This document shows, one piece after another, positions 1 through 7,168 of a stretch of 13,361 nucleotides of DNA; the stretch's first letter is position 1; each line of letters starts with the position of its first letter. The notes beneath the pieces were generated by a model, which saw only the letters and a list, made by a program, of their open reading frames with translations, was not told the DNA's origin and made no database searches. Source of the stretch: Acidimicrobiaceae bacterium (GTDB taxonomy: Bacteria > Actinomycetota > Acidimicrobiia > Acidimicrobiales > Palsa-688). A program made the position numbers and the translations under genes. Location: positions 27,311 to 40,671 of the forward strand of contig PMHU01000081.1 in NCBI GenBank assembly GCA_003156795.1. Direction: 5' to 3'.

Positions 1-1155
1 CGCCGCGGCCACCGCCCACGAGATAGCGGGCAGCCCGACCGGGGTGCCCGCCCGCAACAAGGATCGCCCCAGCAACCAGGTTGCGCTCCAGCCGGCAAGG
101 GCGCCCAACGGCAACGACGCCACGATGACAGCCACCGGTTCGGACAGGCCGAAGGCCGTCGTCCGGATCCGGCCCTGACCGCGCAGCTTCGCCAGGGCAA
201 CTTCCGGTCCTCGAGCCCGGACCGCCTCGGACACGACGAGAAACAGAAGCAGCCACGCCAGGCCGAGCAGTTGCAGGGTGATCAGAAGGACGGGGATGGC
301 GAGGGCGGACCAGGCCGTCTGGACTGAGGAGACCGTCTGGGGGATGGTGCTGGTGATGACGGCTTGGGCGCCGGAGAGTTCGTCGCTATCCGACAAGCCC
401 ACGATTTGTCGTGACAGGGAGGCCAGATCGCTGGTGCGAAAGTTGGGGACGTCAAGAAGGTCGTCGATCACAACTTCCCCCTGGGACGCCAGAGGGGCGG
501 TCGTCATGGTGGCTTCGGTAGAGAAAAGGGCGTCCTCGGTGAGGACGGCCGAGCTGCGAGAGCCACCCGATTGTGAATCTTCGTAAGGGAAGTAGGTCGA
601 GGCTCGATCGAACCAGTAGTCGTCGGAGCCCGATGGCACGGCGTAGATCCCAACTACGGTCATGGGAGACCAGCTCGGCAGATCGATATTCTCTCCAATG
701 CGCAGCCCGGTCGTCGACGCAAAGGACTGGCTAATGATGATCTGGTCCTTGGCGGTGGGGCAACCGCCCTGGATTCGGAGATGAGCGCACACATTGGAGC
801 GCCAGACGAGGGTCGTCCCCGAATTGGTGTCGGGATCGATCACGGTCGCCTCGATCGCCTCAGTCGGCTGATCGGACAACCGGCCCAGCCCCGGTGCGGC
901 GCCCGCGATCTCCGACTGCAGCGCTTGCAGTGTGCCGGACAGCTGCCCGTACTGGGTGGCCTCAAAGCCCCGTGCCACAACGGGGGCGGAGATGAAGTTA
1001 TCGCGCAGGATCGAAAGACGCGCAGCCGCGTAGTAGGTGGGCCCGGCCACGGCAGAGGCGACGGCGACCACGGCCATCACGAGGATCATGGCGTTGGCCC
1101 CGGCCCGGGATCTCACCCCTCGACCGAGGGAGGACAGCGAGCCGACTCCTCTCAT
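1..1155 (-). CDS. FtsX/MacB-type ABC transporter permease (partial, 3' end outside window)
   Basis: The reading frame is open from an ATG at 1155-1153 to the left edge (385 codons, no stop). A first hydrophobic helix lies at about residues 21-41 (ANAMILVMAVVAVASAVAGP). A long non-hydrophobic stretch, about 42-280, is probably extracytoplasmic. Helices follow at about 284-308 and 336-360. Between them is a basic loop (SEAVRARGPEVALAKLRGQG, about 309-328) with the R..E.A.L...G pattern typical of FtsX-like permeases. Family members are usually about 800-1000 aa with two FtsX modules, so this is roughly the first half. They work with a cytoplasmic ATPase, often in lipoprotein or lipid handling or cell-envelope remodelling; the substrate here is unknown. 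The ATG overlaps the TGA of the upstream propeller gene (ATGA), suggesting translational coupling. The ATPase partner is not in the window. Confidence 0.85.
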   Translation of the reverse strand, partial: MRGVGSLSSLGRGVRSRAGANAMILVMAVVAVASAVAGPTYYAAARLSILRDNFISAPVVARGFEATQYGQLSGTLQALQSEIAGAAPGLGRLSDQPTEAIEATVIDPDTNSGTTLVWRSNVCAHLRIQGGCPTAKDQIIISQSFASTTGLRIGENIDLPSWSPMTVVGIYAVPSGSDDYWFDRASTYFPYEDSQSGGSRSSAVLTEDALFSTEATMTTAPLASQGEVVIDDLLDVPNFRTSDLASLSRQIVGLSDSDELSGAQAVITSTIPQTVSSVQTAWSALAIPVLLITLQLLGLAWLLLFLVVSEAVRARGPEVALAKLRGQGRIRTTAFGLSEPVAVIVASLPLGALAGWSATWLLGRSLLRAGTPVGLPAISWAVAAA

Positions 1156-2375
1156 TTGCCGATCCAAGCAAGGAGCTCCCCGGGAGCCGGGAAGCTGGCA
1201 AAGGCCGGACCATTTACCTGAGCGAGGGTCCACAGCTCCCCCTGGCCGGTGCCCGCCTCGCAAAGGACCCACTCCCCGTCGGGCGACCACAAGCAGGATC
1301 CGGCGAACTGGAGCGAAAACGGGATCAACCGCGACGACGCAGATCCGGTTGGAGTCCAGAAGTTGAGATCCAGACCCGAATCGCCGGAATCGACATACGT
1401 CAGGGAGGCGCCGTTGGGCGACCACGTAGGCTCGATGCCTTGGTTCGCTCCCACGTTGGCCACGGTCTCGTCTACCGGCTGACCGGTCCGATCAAGCACG
1501 ACCAGCCCGGCGGTACCGCTGTTGTTGACGGCGACCACGGCGACGACGACCTCGTCGCCATCCGGGCTCGGGTAAGGGAACAGAGACACTGGGGTGCTCA
1601 CGCTCTCGTGCAGATCGGCATTGAGGGCCGCCGCGGTGGCGAGCGTCACGACCGGCTTTCCGACATCTCGCAGCTGGACTTCGACGTCAGGCGGAGGGTT
1701 CGTGTCCGAGCCGTTCTCCTTTGTGCCGGGCTGTGCCACGGATACGAAGGCTCCCAATTGCTGCGGGTCGCCGGCCACGCCGTCAGCCCGACCGAGAGAG
1801 ACGGGCACGCCCGTGGCCAGCGGAACGGTCCACGACGGCGACGACGATGAAGAGCTCCCGGGGGTGACGGCCTGCTGGACCACGACCGCTTGGTCGTGGT
1901 CGGAAAAGGCGTCCGGGAAGCCGATTTGGAAGGCCTGGCCCAATCTCAACTTCGTGCGGACGATCGCCAGGTTGGTTCCGTGAATCGACATCACCGTCCC
2001 GCTTCCCGCGATCAGAAACCGGCCGTCCGGAGACCTGCTCGCGTATGGGTACCGATGAAGATCGCCCAGTGACGGTCGAGGAGAAGGGTCGGAGCCATCA
2101 GGCTTGCTTTCGACGACGGCTCCAGTCGGGCTCACGTACACGACGGCGCCGGTCGCGACGACGTCGCTCGTGACGAGCGGCGGATGCGACCTGGATCCGG
2201 AGCCGACGATCAGTAGGGTGAAGACGGAAACGAGGGCCGCGACCGCCACTACCGCGAGCGTGACGAAACCTTTCCACCGCCACGAGCGAGGCGGCGGTTC
2301 GGGGTCCAGGGCCGGGAACCGGCGCCCTCGCGCCCCCTCGACCTGGTCGCCGACGACCGGTTCGCCTACCTCCAC
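1152..2375 (-). CDS. Membrane-anchored TolB/WD40-like beta-propeller protein
   Basis: This is a 407-aa protein starting with GTG at 2375. A short basic N-terminus (R30, R33, K35) precedes one transmembrane helix at about residues 36-58, predicting an N-in anchor with the rest outside the membrane. The exported part has PD40/TolB-type blade signatures: SRSPDGRFLI (113-122), PSPDGDEVVV (269-278), WSPNGASLTY (318-327) and WSPDGEWVLC (363-372). A serine-rich run lies at 174-179. No catalytic motif is visible, so a binding or scaffold role is inferred. The gene begins 3 nt after the PhyH stop and overlaps the FtsX permease start by 4 nt, so it may act as an extracytoplasmic partner of that transporter. 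No clear Shine-Dalgarno sequence precedes the GTG, which also fits translation coupled to PhyH. Confidence 0.8.
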   Translation of the reverse strand: MEVGEPVVGDQVEGARGRRFPALDPEPPPRSWRWKGFVTLAVVAVAALVSVFTLLIVGSGSRSHPPLVTSDVVATGAVVYVSPTGAVVESKPDGSDPSPRPSLGDLHRYPYASRSPDGRFLIAGSGTVMSIHGTNLAIVRTKLRLGQAFQIGFPDAFSDHDQAVVVQQAVTPGSSSSSSPSWTVPLATGVPVSLGRADGVAGDPQQLGAFVSVAQPGTKENGSDTNPPPDVEVQLRDVGKPVVTLATAAALNADLHESVSTPVSLFPYPSPDGDEVVVAVVAVNNSGTAGLVVLDRTGQPVDETVANVGANQGIEPTWSPNGASLTYVDSGDSGLDLNFWTPTGSASSRLIPFSLQFAGSCLWSPDGEWVLCEAGTGQGELWTLAQVNGPAFASFPAPGELLAWIGK

Positions 2376-2378
2376 GCT

Positions 2379-3218
2379 TTAGCCGACGACGTCCCAGACC
2401 ATGGCCGCGGCCCCTTCCGGCCCCTCCGATCGGGCGAGCAGGTTGGCGGGGAGCTGCTTGTCGACGTGCCCTATGAGACCGTTGTAGATGCCATAGCCGA
2501 CGAGTTCCTTCAGTCGCTCGGGCATGCGGGCCACCAGGGCAGGCGGGATCCCGAGCTGTTGATTTTCCTGCTGGCGGATGTAGCCGGCGCAGTAGTTCAT
2601 GGCGATTCCCACCCGCCGTCTATCAGTGCCATTGGCACCTCCGCCGTGCCAGAGGCTGCCGTGCCAGACCAGGACGCTCCCCTTTTTCATGAGCGCCGGC
2701 TCGGATTCGTAAGGCTGACCGTAGTTCGGCGAGTGGTCTGCCAGGTGGGTGCCCGAGATGACCCGGGTGGCCCCGTTTGCTTCGGTGAAATCTGTTAGAG
2801 CCCACATGGTGTTGCACACGGTCGGCGGGTGGGGCTTGGGGATCGGGATCAGCTGGTCGTCAGCGTGGATGGGCTGCGCGACCTCACCCGGCCCGATGTT
2901 GATCGACGACAGCGACGATACGAGGCAACCGGGATCCAGTACCCGCTCCACCACGGGCAGGACAGACGAGTACACCGGAACCTGCCACCAGACTTGCCCG
3001 CGGGCGAGGAGGTTGTACACCCGCAACGTCTTGTGACCCTCGAAGGAGTTGTCGGCCGGCTGCACGTCGAGCTCGCGCTCCAGCCGGGCGAGCTCAACGG
3101 TCAGGGCCTCGATGAGGTCCGGTTCGATGGCGTCTTCGATGACGGTCCAACCCCGCTCGGCTATCTCGGTGGCGTGGCCGTCGACGTCGACTTGGCGAGG
3201 GTCGGCGGGCCGCGACAT
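2379..3218 (-). CDS. Phytanoyl-CoA dioxygenase (PhyH) family Fe(II)/2-oxoglutarate oxygenase
   Basis: This 279-aa protein is the usual size for bacterial PhyH-family enzymes, which hydroxylate a substrate using Fe(II), O2 and 2-oxoglutarate. The iron triad is visible: H118 and D120 in the IHADD motif, and a distal His, most likely H191 in WHGSLWHGGGAN. An arginine at 200-202 (DRRRVG) is placed to bind 2-oxoglutarate. The block NTMWALTDFTEANGATRVISGTH (the jelly-roll strand after the HxD) is characteristic. It is cytosolic, with no signal peptide. The substrate cannot be read from sequence; the family acts on fatty acyl-CoAs, ectoine and many natural products. The ATG at 3218 follows a G-rich stretch (CGGGGGG) that could be a weak ribosome site. 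The gene lies 110 nt downstream of the TetR gene and 3 nt upstream of the propeller gene, so it probably heads the propeller/permease operon. Confidence 0.88.
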   Translation of the reverse strand: MSRPADPRQVDVDGHATEIAERGWTVIEDAIEPDLIEALTVELARLERELDVQPADNSFEGHKTLRVYNLLARGQVWWQVPVYSSVLPVVERVLDPGCLVSSLSSINIGPGEVAQPIHADDQLIPIPKPHPPTVCNTMWALTDFTEANGATRVISGTHLADHSPNYGQPYESEPALMKKGSVLVWHGSLWHGGGANGTDRRRVGIAMNYCAGYIRQQENQQLGIPPALVARMPERLKELVGYGIYNGLIGHVDKQLPANLLARSEGPEGAAAMVWDVVG

Positions 3219-3328
3219 ACCCCCCGTACTACCACGACCGGGACTGGCGGCGCCGGATTCGCCGCTCGCCTCTCAGCGGGCTCTCAGTCGGCCCTTTTCC
3301 CGCGAGAACCCGTTCGGGCGTTCCGGGT

Positions 3329-3979
3329 TCAGCTGGCTTGCTCGAGCGAAAAGGCGGCCGCCCGCTTTCCCGTCAGGGCCATCGACCGCCTGGCTGCGTT
3401 GGCCTCGTCGCCGTAGCCCAAGTACAAGCTCATCGACACCGAGGCCAGCCGGTCGACGGCCTCGCCGGCGGGGAGAAGGTTGGCGAACTGCAGGCTTATC
3501 AATCCATGGGTGGCCGACCAGAATTCCGTGGCCAGATGGACTGGGTCGGCCGGCGAAAACCGTCCGGCGTCGACGCACCGGCGCACCGCGGCCACGAGCT
3601 GTTCGAACGTCTCGATCCCGGCGCCGAAGTCCTCGGCGTCCACCGGGCCGTCGAGGAACATGGCCCGATACAGGTTCGGCTCACCCGTGGCGCTCATGTA
3701 GTAGGCCCAACCCAGGAGCCCCAGGTCCGCCACCGGGTCGCGCGTCCGCCGCACCGACCCCAGGTAGGAGCTCAAGTTGGCGAAGCCCGCCCGCCGGACT
3801 TCGCGGCGCAAGTCGTCCATGCTGCCGAAGTGGGTGTATATCGCCATGGTCGAGGTCCCCACCTCCCTCGCCAACCTGCGCAGGGTGAGGGCGTGGCGCC
3901 CTTCGTCGGCCGTGATGCTCGCCGCCGCTTGGATCAGGGCAGCTCGGATGGCGGGGTCGGCGACTCGCGGGCTCACCAT
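3329..3979 (-). CDS. TetR family transcriptional regulator (WHG-type C-terminal domain)
   Basis: The protein has 216 aa. The N-terminal helix-turn-helix is clear: residues about 11-57 include AALIQAAASITADEG, then LTLRRLAREVGTSTMAIYTHF, the canonical TetR recognition region. The C-terminal ligand-binding part carries the W.A.HGL motif (EFWSATHGLISLQ) of the WHG-type TetR C-terminal domain, usually a sensor of a small hydrophobic molecule. The ATG at 3979 is divergent from the carotenoid-oxygenase gene. Between them lie two tandem palindromes that it very probably binds, repressing that gene and possibly itself. An inverted repeat GAACCCG/CGGGTTC (3306-3312 and 3324-3330) overlaps its stop codon but has no U-tract. 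Regulation of the downstream PhyH operon by read-through is possible. Confidence 0.92.
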   Translation of the reverse strand: MVSPRVADPAIRAALIQAAASITADEGRHALTLRRLAREVGTSTMAIYTHFGSMDDLRREVRRAGFANLSSYLGSVRRTRDPVADLGLLGWAYYMSATGEPNLYRAMFLDGPVDAEDFGAGIETFEQLVAAVRRCVDAGRFSPADPVHLATEFWSATHGLISLQFANLLPAGEAVDRLASVSMSLYLGYGDEANAARRSMALTGKRAAAFSLEQAS

Positions 3980-4007
3980 TGACAGTATGGCATAGCAGTG
4001 CTATAGA
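3979..4007 (+). promoter_or_regulatory. Sigma-70-type promoter of the carotenoid oxygenase gene
   Basis: A perfect -35 hexamer, TTGACA, lies at 3979-3984. After a 17-nt spacer comes TATAGA at 4002-4007, a 4/6 match to the -10 consensus including the invariant TATA. Transcription would start near 4013-4015, giving a leader of about 44 nt before the ATG at 4058. The -35 overlaps the start codon of the divergent TetR gene, and both TetR palindromes fall on the spacer, the -10 and the predicted start site, so bound repressor would block RNA polymerase directly. It is assigned from consensus match and spacing only. Confidence 0.65.
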
Positions 4008-4027
4008 TAAGGCATAGCGATGCTATA
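3989..4027. promoter_or_regulatory. Tandem TetR operator (two 17-bp palindromic repeats)
   Basis: GGCATAGCAGTGCTATA at 3989-4005 is repeated as GGCATAGCGATGCTATA at 4011-4027. Only the two central bases differ and the repeat period is 22 bp, about two helical turns, placing both sites on the same DNA face. Each contains ATAGC...GCTAT dyad arms; the first is a 13-bp palindrome with 6-bp arms (3992-4004). The pair lies between a TetR gene and a divergent oxygenase gene and covers the -10 and start region of the latter. This is the classic arrangement for cooperative binding of TetR dimers. Identity of the bound protein is inferred from adjacency. Confidence 0.78.
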
Positions 4028-4038
4028 TATCGCCTGAG

Positions 4039-4052
4039 TCCTCGACGAGGAG
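4039..4052 (+). promoter_or_regulatory. Ribosome binding site inside an inverted repeat
   Basis: GAGGAG at 4047-4052 sits 5 nt before the ATG at 4058 and supports that start. It overlaps a perfect 13-nt inverted repeat, TCCTCG-A-CGAGGA (4039-4051). The complementary left arm could mask the Shine-Dalgarno sequence, although a one-base loop cannot fold fully and some pairs would have to open. Nearly the same element precedes the LLM oxidoreductase gene at 12671-12682. Confidence 0.6.
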
Positions 4053-4057
4053 CGCCC

Positions 4058-5521
4058 ATGACATCGATGACCACCACCAACCCGTACTTGGAAGGCAACT
4101 TCGGTCCGGTCCGCGACGAACTGACGGTGCTCGAAGTACCCGTCACCGGCTCGATCCCGGAACACCTGGACGGCCGGTACCTTCGCAACGGACCCAACCC
4201 GCTCGGTGACCCGGATCCGGCGACTTACCACTGGTTCCTCGGGGACGGCATGGTGCACGGGCTACGGATTCGTGACGGCCGCGTCGAGTGGTACCGCAAC
4301 CGGTTCGTGCGATCGGCGAACGTTGCCGCCGCGCTGGGCGAGCCGACCCGCCCCGGCCGCATCCACGCCGACTTCGACTTCTCCGCCAATACCCACGTGG
4401 TCGGCCACGCCGGCCGGACCTTCGCCATCGTGGAAGGGGGCTCGCGGCCCTACGAGCTCGACGACGAGCTCGACACCATCGGACCTTGTGACTTCGATGG
4501 CACCTTGTCCGGCGGCTACACCGCCCACCCCTTGCGCGACCCCGAGACGGGAGAGCTTCACGCCGTCTCCTACTACTGGGGGTGGGGCAACAAGGTGCAG
4601 TACTCGGTCATCGACGCAGCCGGCCGGGTCCGGCGCACGGTGGACATCGAAGTCGGCGGCAGCCCCATGATGCACGCCTTCACCCTGACCGAGCACAACG
4701 TGATCATCTACGACCTCCCGGTCACCTTCGACGCCCGCAAGGCCACGTCGAGCATGCCGGCCGTCCTGGCCCGTCCAGGGGCGTTCCTTACCAACCTGGC
4801 CGTGGGGCGGCGGCCGGTACCCGAGAGGGTGGCCAAGGCCGTCTCGAAGCACGCCGCATCAGGCGTGTTCCCATACTCCTGGGATCCCGACTACCGGTCC
4901 CGGATCGGCGTGATGCCGCGCCACGGTGGGGCCGACGACGTGAGATGGGTCGACGTGGAGCCGTGCTACGTGTACCACCCCCTCAACGGCTATGACGTCG
5001 ATGGCGGCGTCGTACTTGACGTGACCCGACACCCGAAGACGTTCGCCACCGAGCACCGAGGCCCGAGCGAGGGGCACCCCACTTTGGAACGCTGGACCGT
5101 CGACCTCAGGGCGGGGAAGGTCATCGAGGAGCGACTCGATGACCGCGGCCACGAGTTCCCGCGGATGGACGAGCGCCTGATCGGCCGGCGCCACCGCTTC
5201 GGGTACTCCGTCGGCGTGAATCCTGATGACGCAGGCATCGCGCCCGCCTTCCAGGATCTGATCCGTTACGACCTGGCCGCCGGCAGCACCAACGTCCGCT
5301 CCTTTGGGGATCGCTACGAACTCGACGAGTTCGTGTTCATTCCCAACGACGGCGGATCGGCCGAAGACGACGGCGTCCTGATGGGCTTCGTATACGACCG
5401 CGAGGCGGACCGAAGCGAGTTGACGATCGTCGACGCGGTTACGTTGGAAACCGTGGCATCGGCCAGCCTGCCGGCGAGGGTGCCCCACGGATTCCACGGG
5501 AGCTGGGTGCCCAGCCCCTAG
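4058..5521 (+). CDS. Carotenoid/lignostilbene cleavage oxygenase (RPE65/CCD family)
   Basis: This 487-aa protein is the normal length for bacterial carotenoid oxygenases, non-haem Fe(II) enzymes that cleave a C=C bond of carotenoids, apocarotenoids or stilbenes with O2 to give two carbonyl products. Family blocks are present: YLRNGPNP (41-48), HWFLGDGMVHG (58-68), SGGYTAHP (151-158), MMHAF (204-208), YHPLNGYD (306-313) and PHGFHGSW (476-483). The four iron histidines are predicted at H157, H206, H307 and H480, so the metal site looks intact. Second-shell acids such as E126 and E333 are also placed as in the family. Whether the substrate is a carotenoid or a phenolic stilbene cannot be decided here. 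The enzyme is cytosolic or membrane-associated, without a signal peptide. It is very probably repressed by the divergent TetR protein and is followed closely by a HAD hydrolase gene. Confidence 0.92.
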   Translation: MTSMTTTNPYLEGNFGPVRDELTVLEVPVTGSIPEHLDGRYLRNGPNPLGDPDPATYHWFLGDGMVHGLRIRDGRVEWYRNRFVRSANVAAALGEPTRPGRIHADFDFSANTHVVGHAGRTFAIVEGGSRPYELDDELDTIGPCDFDGTLSGGYTAHPLRDPETGELHAVSYYWGWGNKVQYSVIDAAGRVRRTVDIEVGGSPMMHAFTLTEHNVIIYDLPVTFDARKATSSMPAVLARPGAFLTNLAVGRRPVPERVAKAVSKHAASGVFPYSWDPDYRSRIGVMPRHGGADDVRWVDVEPCYVYHPLNGYDVDGGVVLDVTRHPKTFATEHRGPSEGHPTLERWTVDLRAGKVIEERLDDRGHEFPRMDERLIGRRHRFGYSVGVNPDDAGIAPAFQDLIRYDLAAGSTNVRSFGDRYELDEFVFIPNDGGSAEDDGVLMGFVYDREADRSELTIVDAVTLETVASASLPARVPHGFHGSWVPSP

Positions 5522-5547
5522 CCGACTCCGTGACATGCTCTACGGGC

Positions 5548-6183
5548 ATGGCGGGAACCAGACCACAAGTCGTCCTCTTCGACCTCGGCGGGGTCCTGAT
5601 CCGCCTGGCCGGGGTATCGGCCATGCAGGAGCTGGCCGGAATCGACGATGAGGCCGAGGTCTGGCGGCGATGGCTCAGCTGTGAGTGGGTGCGCCGCTTC
5701 GAGCGGGGCCAGTGCGCCGGGCCCGAGTTCGCGTCCGGCGTGGTCGCCGACTGGGACCTGCCCGTCACGGCGGCCGAATTCCTCGAGAGCTTCCGGAACT
5801 GGCCGGACGGCCTACACGAAGGCGCCGTCGACCTGGTGGCCACCGTTCGACGCCAAGCGATGGTGGGGTGCCTCAGCAACACCAACAGCATCCATTGGAC
5901 CGACCAAGCGGAATGGGGCCTGGCCGGGATGTTCGACGTCACGTTTCTGTCGTATCAGCTCGGTCTGGTGAAGCCGGACCCGGAGATCTTCGACCACGTC
6001 GCCTCCGAGCTCGGCGTCGACCCGACCAACATCTTCTTCCTCGACGACAACGCCATCAACGTGGAACAGGCCGTCGCCCTCGGATTCGACGCCGTGCGTG
6101 TGCAAGGGGTAGACGAAGCGCGTGGCGCTCTCGCCGATCGCGGCTTTGCTCGGTTGATCAAAGAGACTTCAGAAAACGCGTGA
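5548..6183 (+). CDS. HAD superfamily hydrolase (subfamily IA-like)
   Basis: This is a 211-aa protein from the ATG at 5548. A GTG at 5530 would add six residues, but neither start has a good Shine-Dalgarno. The ATG puts motif I at the usual distance from the N-terminus. All four HAD motifs are visible: motif I FDLGGVL (nucleophile D12), motif II LSNTN (S110), motif III lysine in GLVKPDPEIF (K142), and motif IV FFLDDNAINVEQA (D166/D167). A helical cap lies between motifs I and II, as in class I HADs. The second Asp of DxD is Gly (G14), as in YihX-like and GGV-type members, so phosphatase versus other activity stays open. The gene starts 26 nt after the carotenoid oxygenase stop and is probably co-transcribed with it. 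Its last 26 nt overlap the end of the convergent alpha/beta hydrolase gene. Confidence 0.88.
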   Translation: MAGTRPQVVLFDLGGVLIRLAGVSAMQELAGIDDEAEVWRRWLSCEWVRRFERGQCAGPEFASGVVADWDLPVTAAEFLESFRNWPDGLHEGAVDLVATVRRQAMVGCLSNTNSIHWTDQAEWGLAGMFDVTFLSYQLGLVKPDPEIFDHVASELGVDPTNIFFLDDNAINVEQAVALGFDAVRVQGVDEARGALADRGFARLIKETSENA

Positions 6184-7138
6184 TGAGGGCGTTGACCTCG
6201 GCCGGTTTCTCCATCTGGATCAAGTGACCGGCTTCGGGGATCATGGCTACCTCTCGGAGGTCCGGTACCCGTTCTTTCATCATCCCCAGCGGGTCCATGC
6301 CGCTGAAGCCCTCCATGTCGCAGTCGCGCTCCCCGTACATGAAAAATGCAGGGACGTCCACCGTGGCCCCGGCGAATTGCTCGGTCAGCTCCCAGTTGAG
6401 GTCCAGCGCCCGGTACCAGTTGAGCCCGCCCGTGAACCCGGTGCGGCTGAACTCAGACACGAACACTTCGAACTCCTGGTTGCTCATCCAGGACCACGGG
6501 TGGGGTGGAGCCTTGGGCAGCACTTCGAGGTAACTGTTTCCCGCTGATTCGACCTGCCAGATATCGAGGTAGTGAAAGGCGCCGCTCAAGGCGTGGTAGA
6601 TGCTCGAAAGAAACCGTCTTGGATTGGCATTGAGCTCGTCGTCCGCCGGCCCCGGCGTCTGGAAGTAGTGCAGATGCAGGAAGTGGCTCTCCGCCATCCT
6701 GGCCCACATCTCGCTCGGCCGGCGACGACCGCGCCCGACGAACGGGTTGTTGCAGACGATGACCGCACGGATCCGCTCGGGTTCCCTCAGGGCCAACTCC
6801 CACACGAGAGCGGCTCCGAAGTCGAGGCCCACGAAGACCGCCTTCTCCTCCCCGAGGTCATCGAGCAGGCCCATCAGGTCGGCGACGGCCTCCAAATTGG
6901 TGTAGGCCGCGGGACCGACCGGGGCGGAGCTGCGCCCGTATCCGCGCATGTCCGGGGCGACGGCCCGGAAGCCAGCGGCGGCCACGGCAGGCAGTTGGTG
7001 GTGCCACACGTATCCCACGTGCGGGAAGCCGTGACAGAAGATCACGGGCGGGCCGTCGCCCTGCTCGGCGACGTGGAGGCCTATCCCGTTGGTCTCGATC
7101 TGCCGGTGTCGGACCTCGTCTTTCGAATGAGCTTGCAT
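6158..7138 (-). CDS. Alpha/beta hydrolase, epoxide hydrolase-like
   Basis: The 326-aa protein has a complete epoxide-hydrolase signature. The oxyanion motif HGFP is at 36-39. The nucleophile Asp106 sits in VGLDFGA (usual family form GHDWGA; here Leu replaces His and Phe replaces Trp). The acid is D272 in YGERD, and the base is H305 in EAGHLIQMEKP. Two candidate lid tyrosines that polarise the epoxide are Y158 (in YFQTPG) and Y242 (in NWYR). An Asp rather than Ser nucleophile favours epoxide hydrolysis to a diol, though haloalkane dehalogenases share this Asp; the HGxP motif and both tyrosines argue for an epoxide. The substrate is unknown. The ATG at 7138 is supported by GAGGAGGG at 7148-7155. 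The gene lies 30 nt after the DedA stop and is probably the last of a three-gene minus-strand operon. Confidence 0.88.
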   Translation of the reverse strand: MQAHSKDEVRHRQIETNGIGLHVAEQGDGPPVIFCHGFPHVGYVWHHQLPAVAAAGFRAVAPDMRGYGRSSAPVGPAAYTNLEAVADLMGLLDDLGEEKAVFVGLDFGAALVWELALREPERIRAVIVCNNPFVGRGRRRPSEMWARMAESHFLHLHYFQTPGPADDELNANPRRFLSSIYHALSGAFHYLDIWQVESAGNSYLEVLPKAPPHPWSWMSNQEFEVFVSEFSRTGFTGGLNWYRALDLNWELTEQFAGATVDVPAFFMYGERDCDMEGFSGMDPLGMMKERVPDLREVAMIPEAGHLIQMEKPAEVNALITRFLKSL

Positions 7139-7168
7139 GTAGGAAGTCCCTCCTCGAGCGATGGATCC

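Noticed and set aside
278..1221. Plus-strand frames of 102 and 146 codons at the left end
   Set aside because: The minus strand here is continuously open for 385 codons with membrane helices and an FtsX loop, so the plus-strand frames are shadows.
3306..3330. Inverted repeat GAACCCG/CGGGTTC at the end of the TetR gene as a terminator
   Set aside because: The arms are only 7 bp, overlap the stop codon, and are followed on the minus strand by GC-rich sequence without a U-tract, so it is not called as a terminator.
3049..3888. Plus-strand open frame of 279 codons over the PhyH and TetR genes
   Set aside because: It is a Ser/Arg/Pro-rich translation of the complementary strand and crosses two well-supported genes and their intergenic gap.
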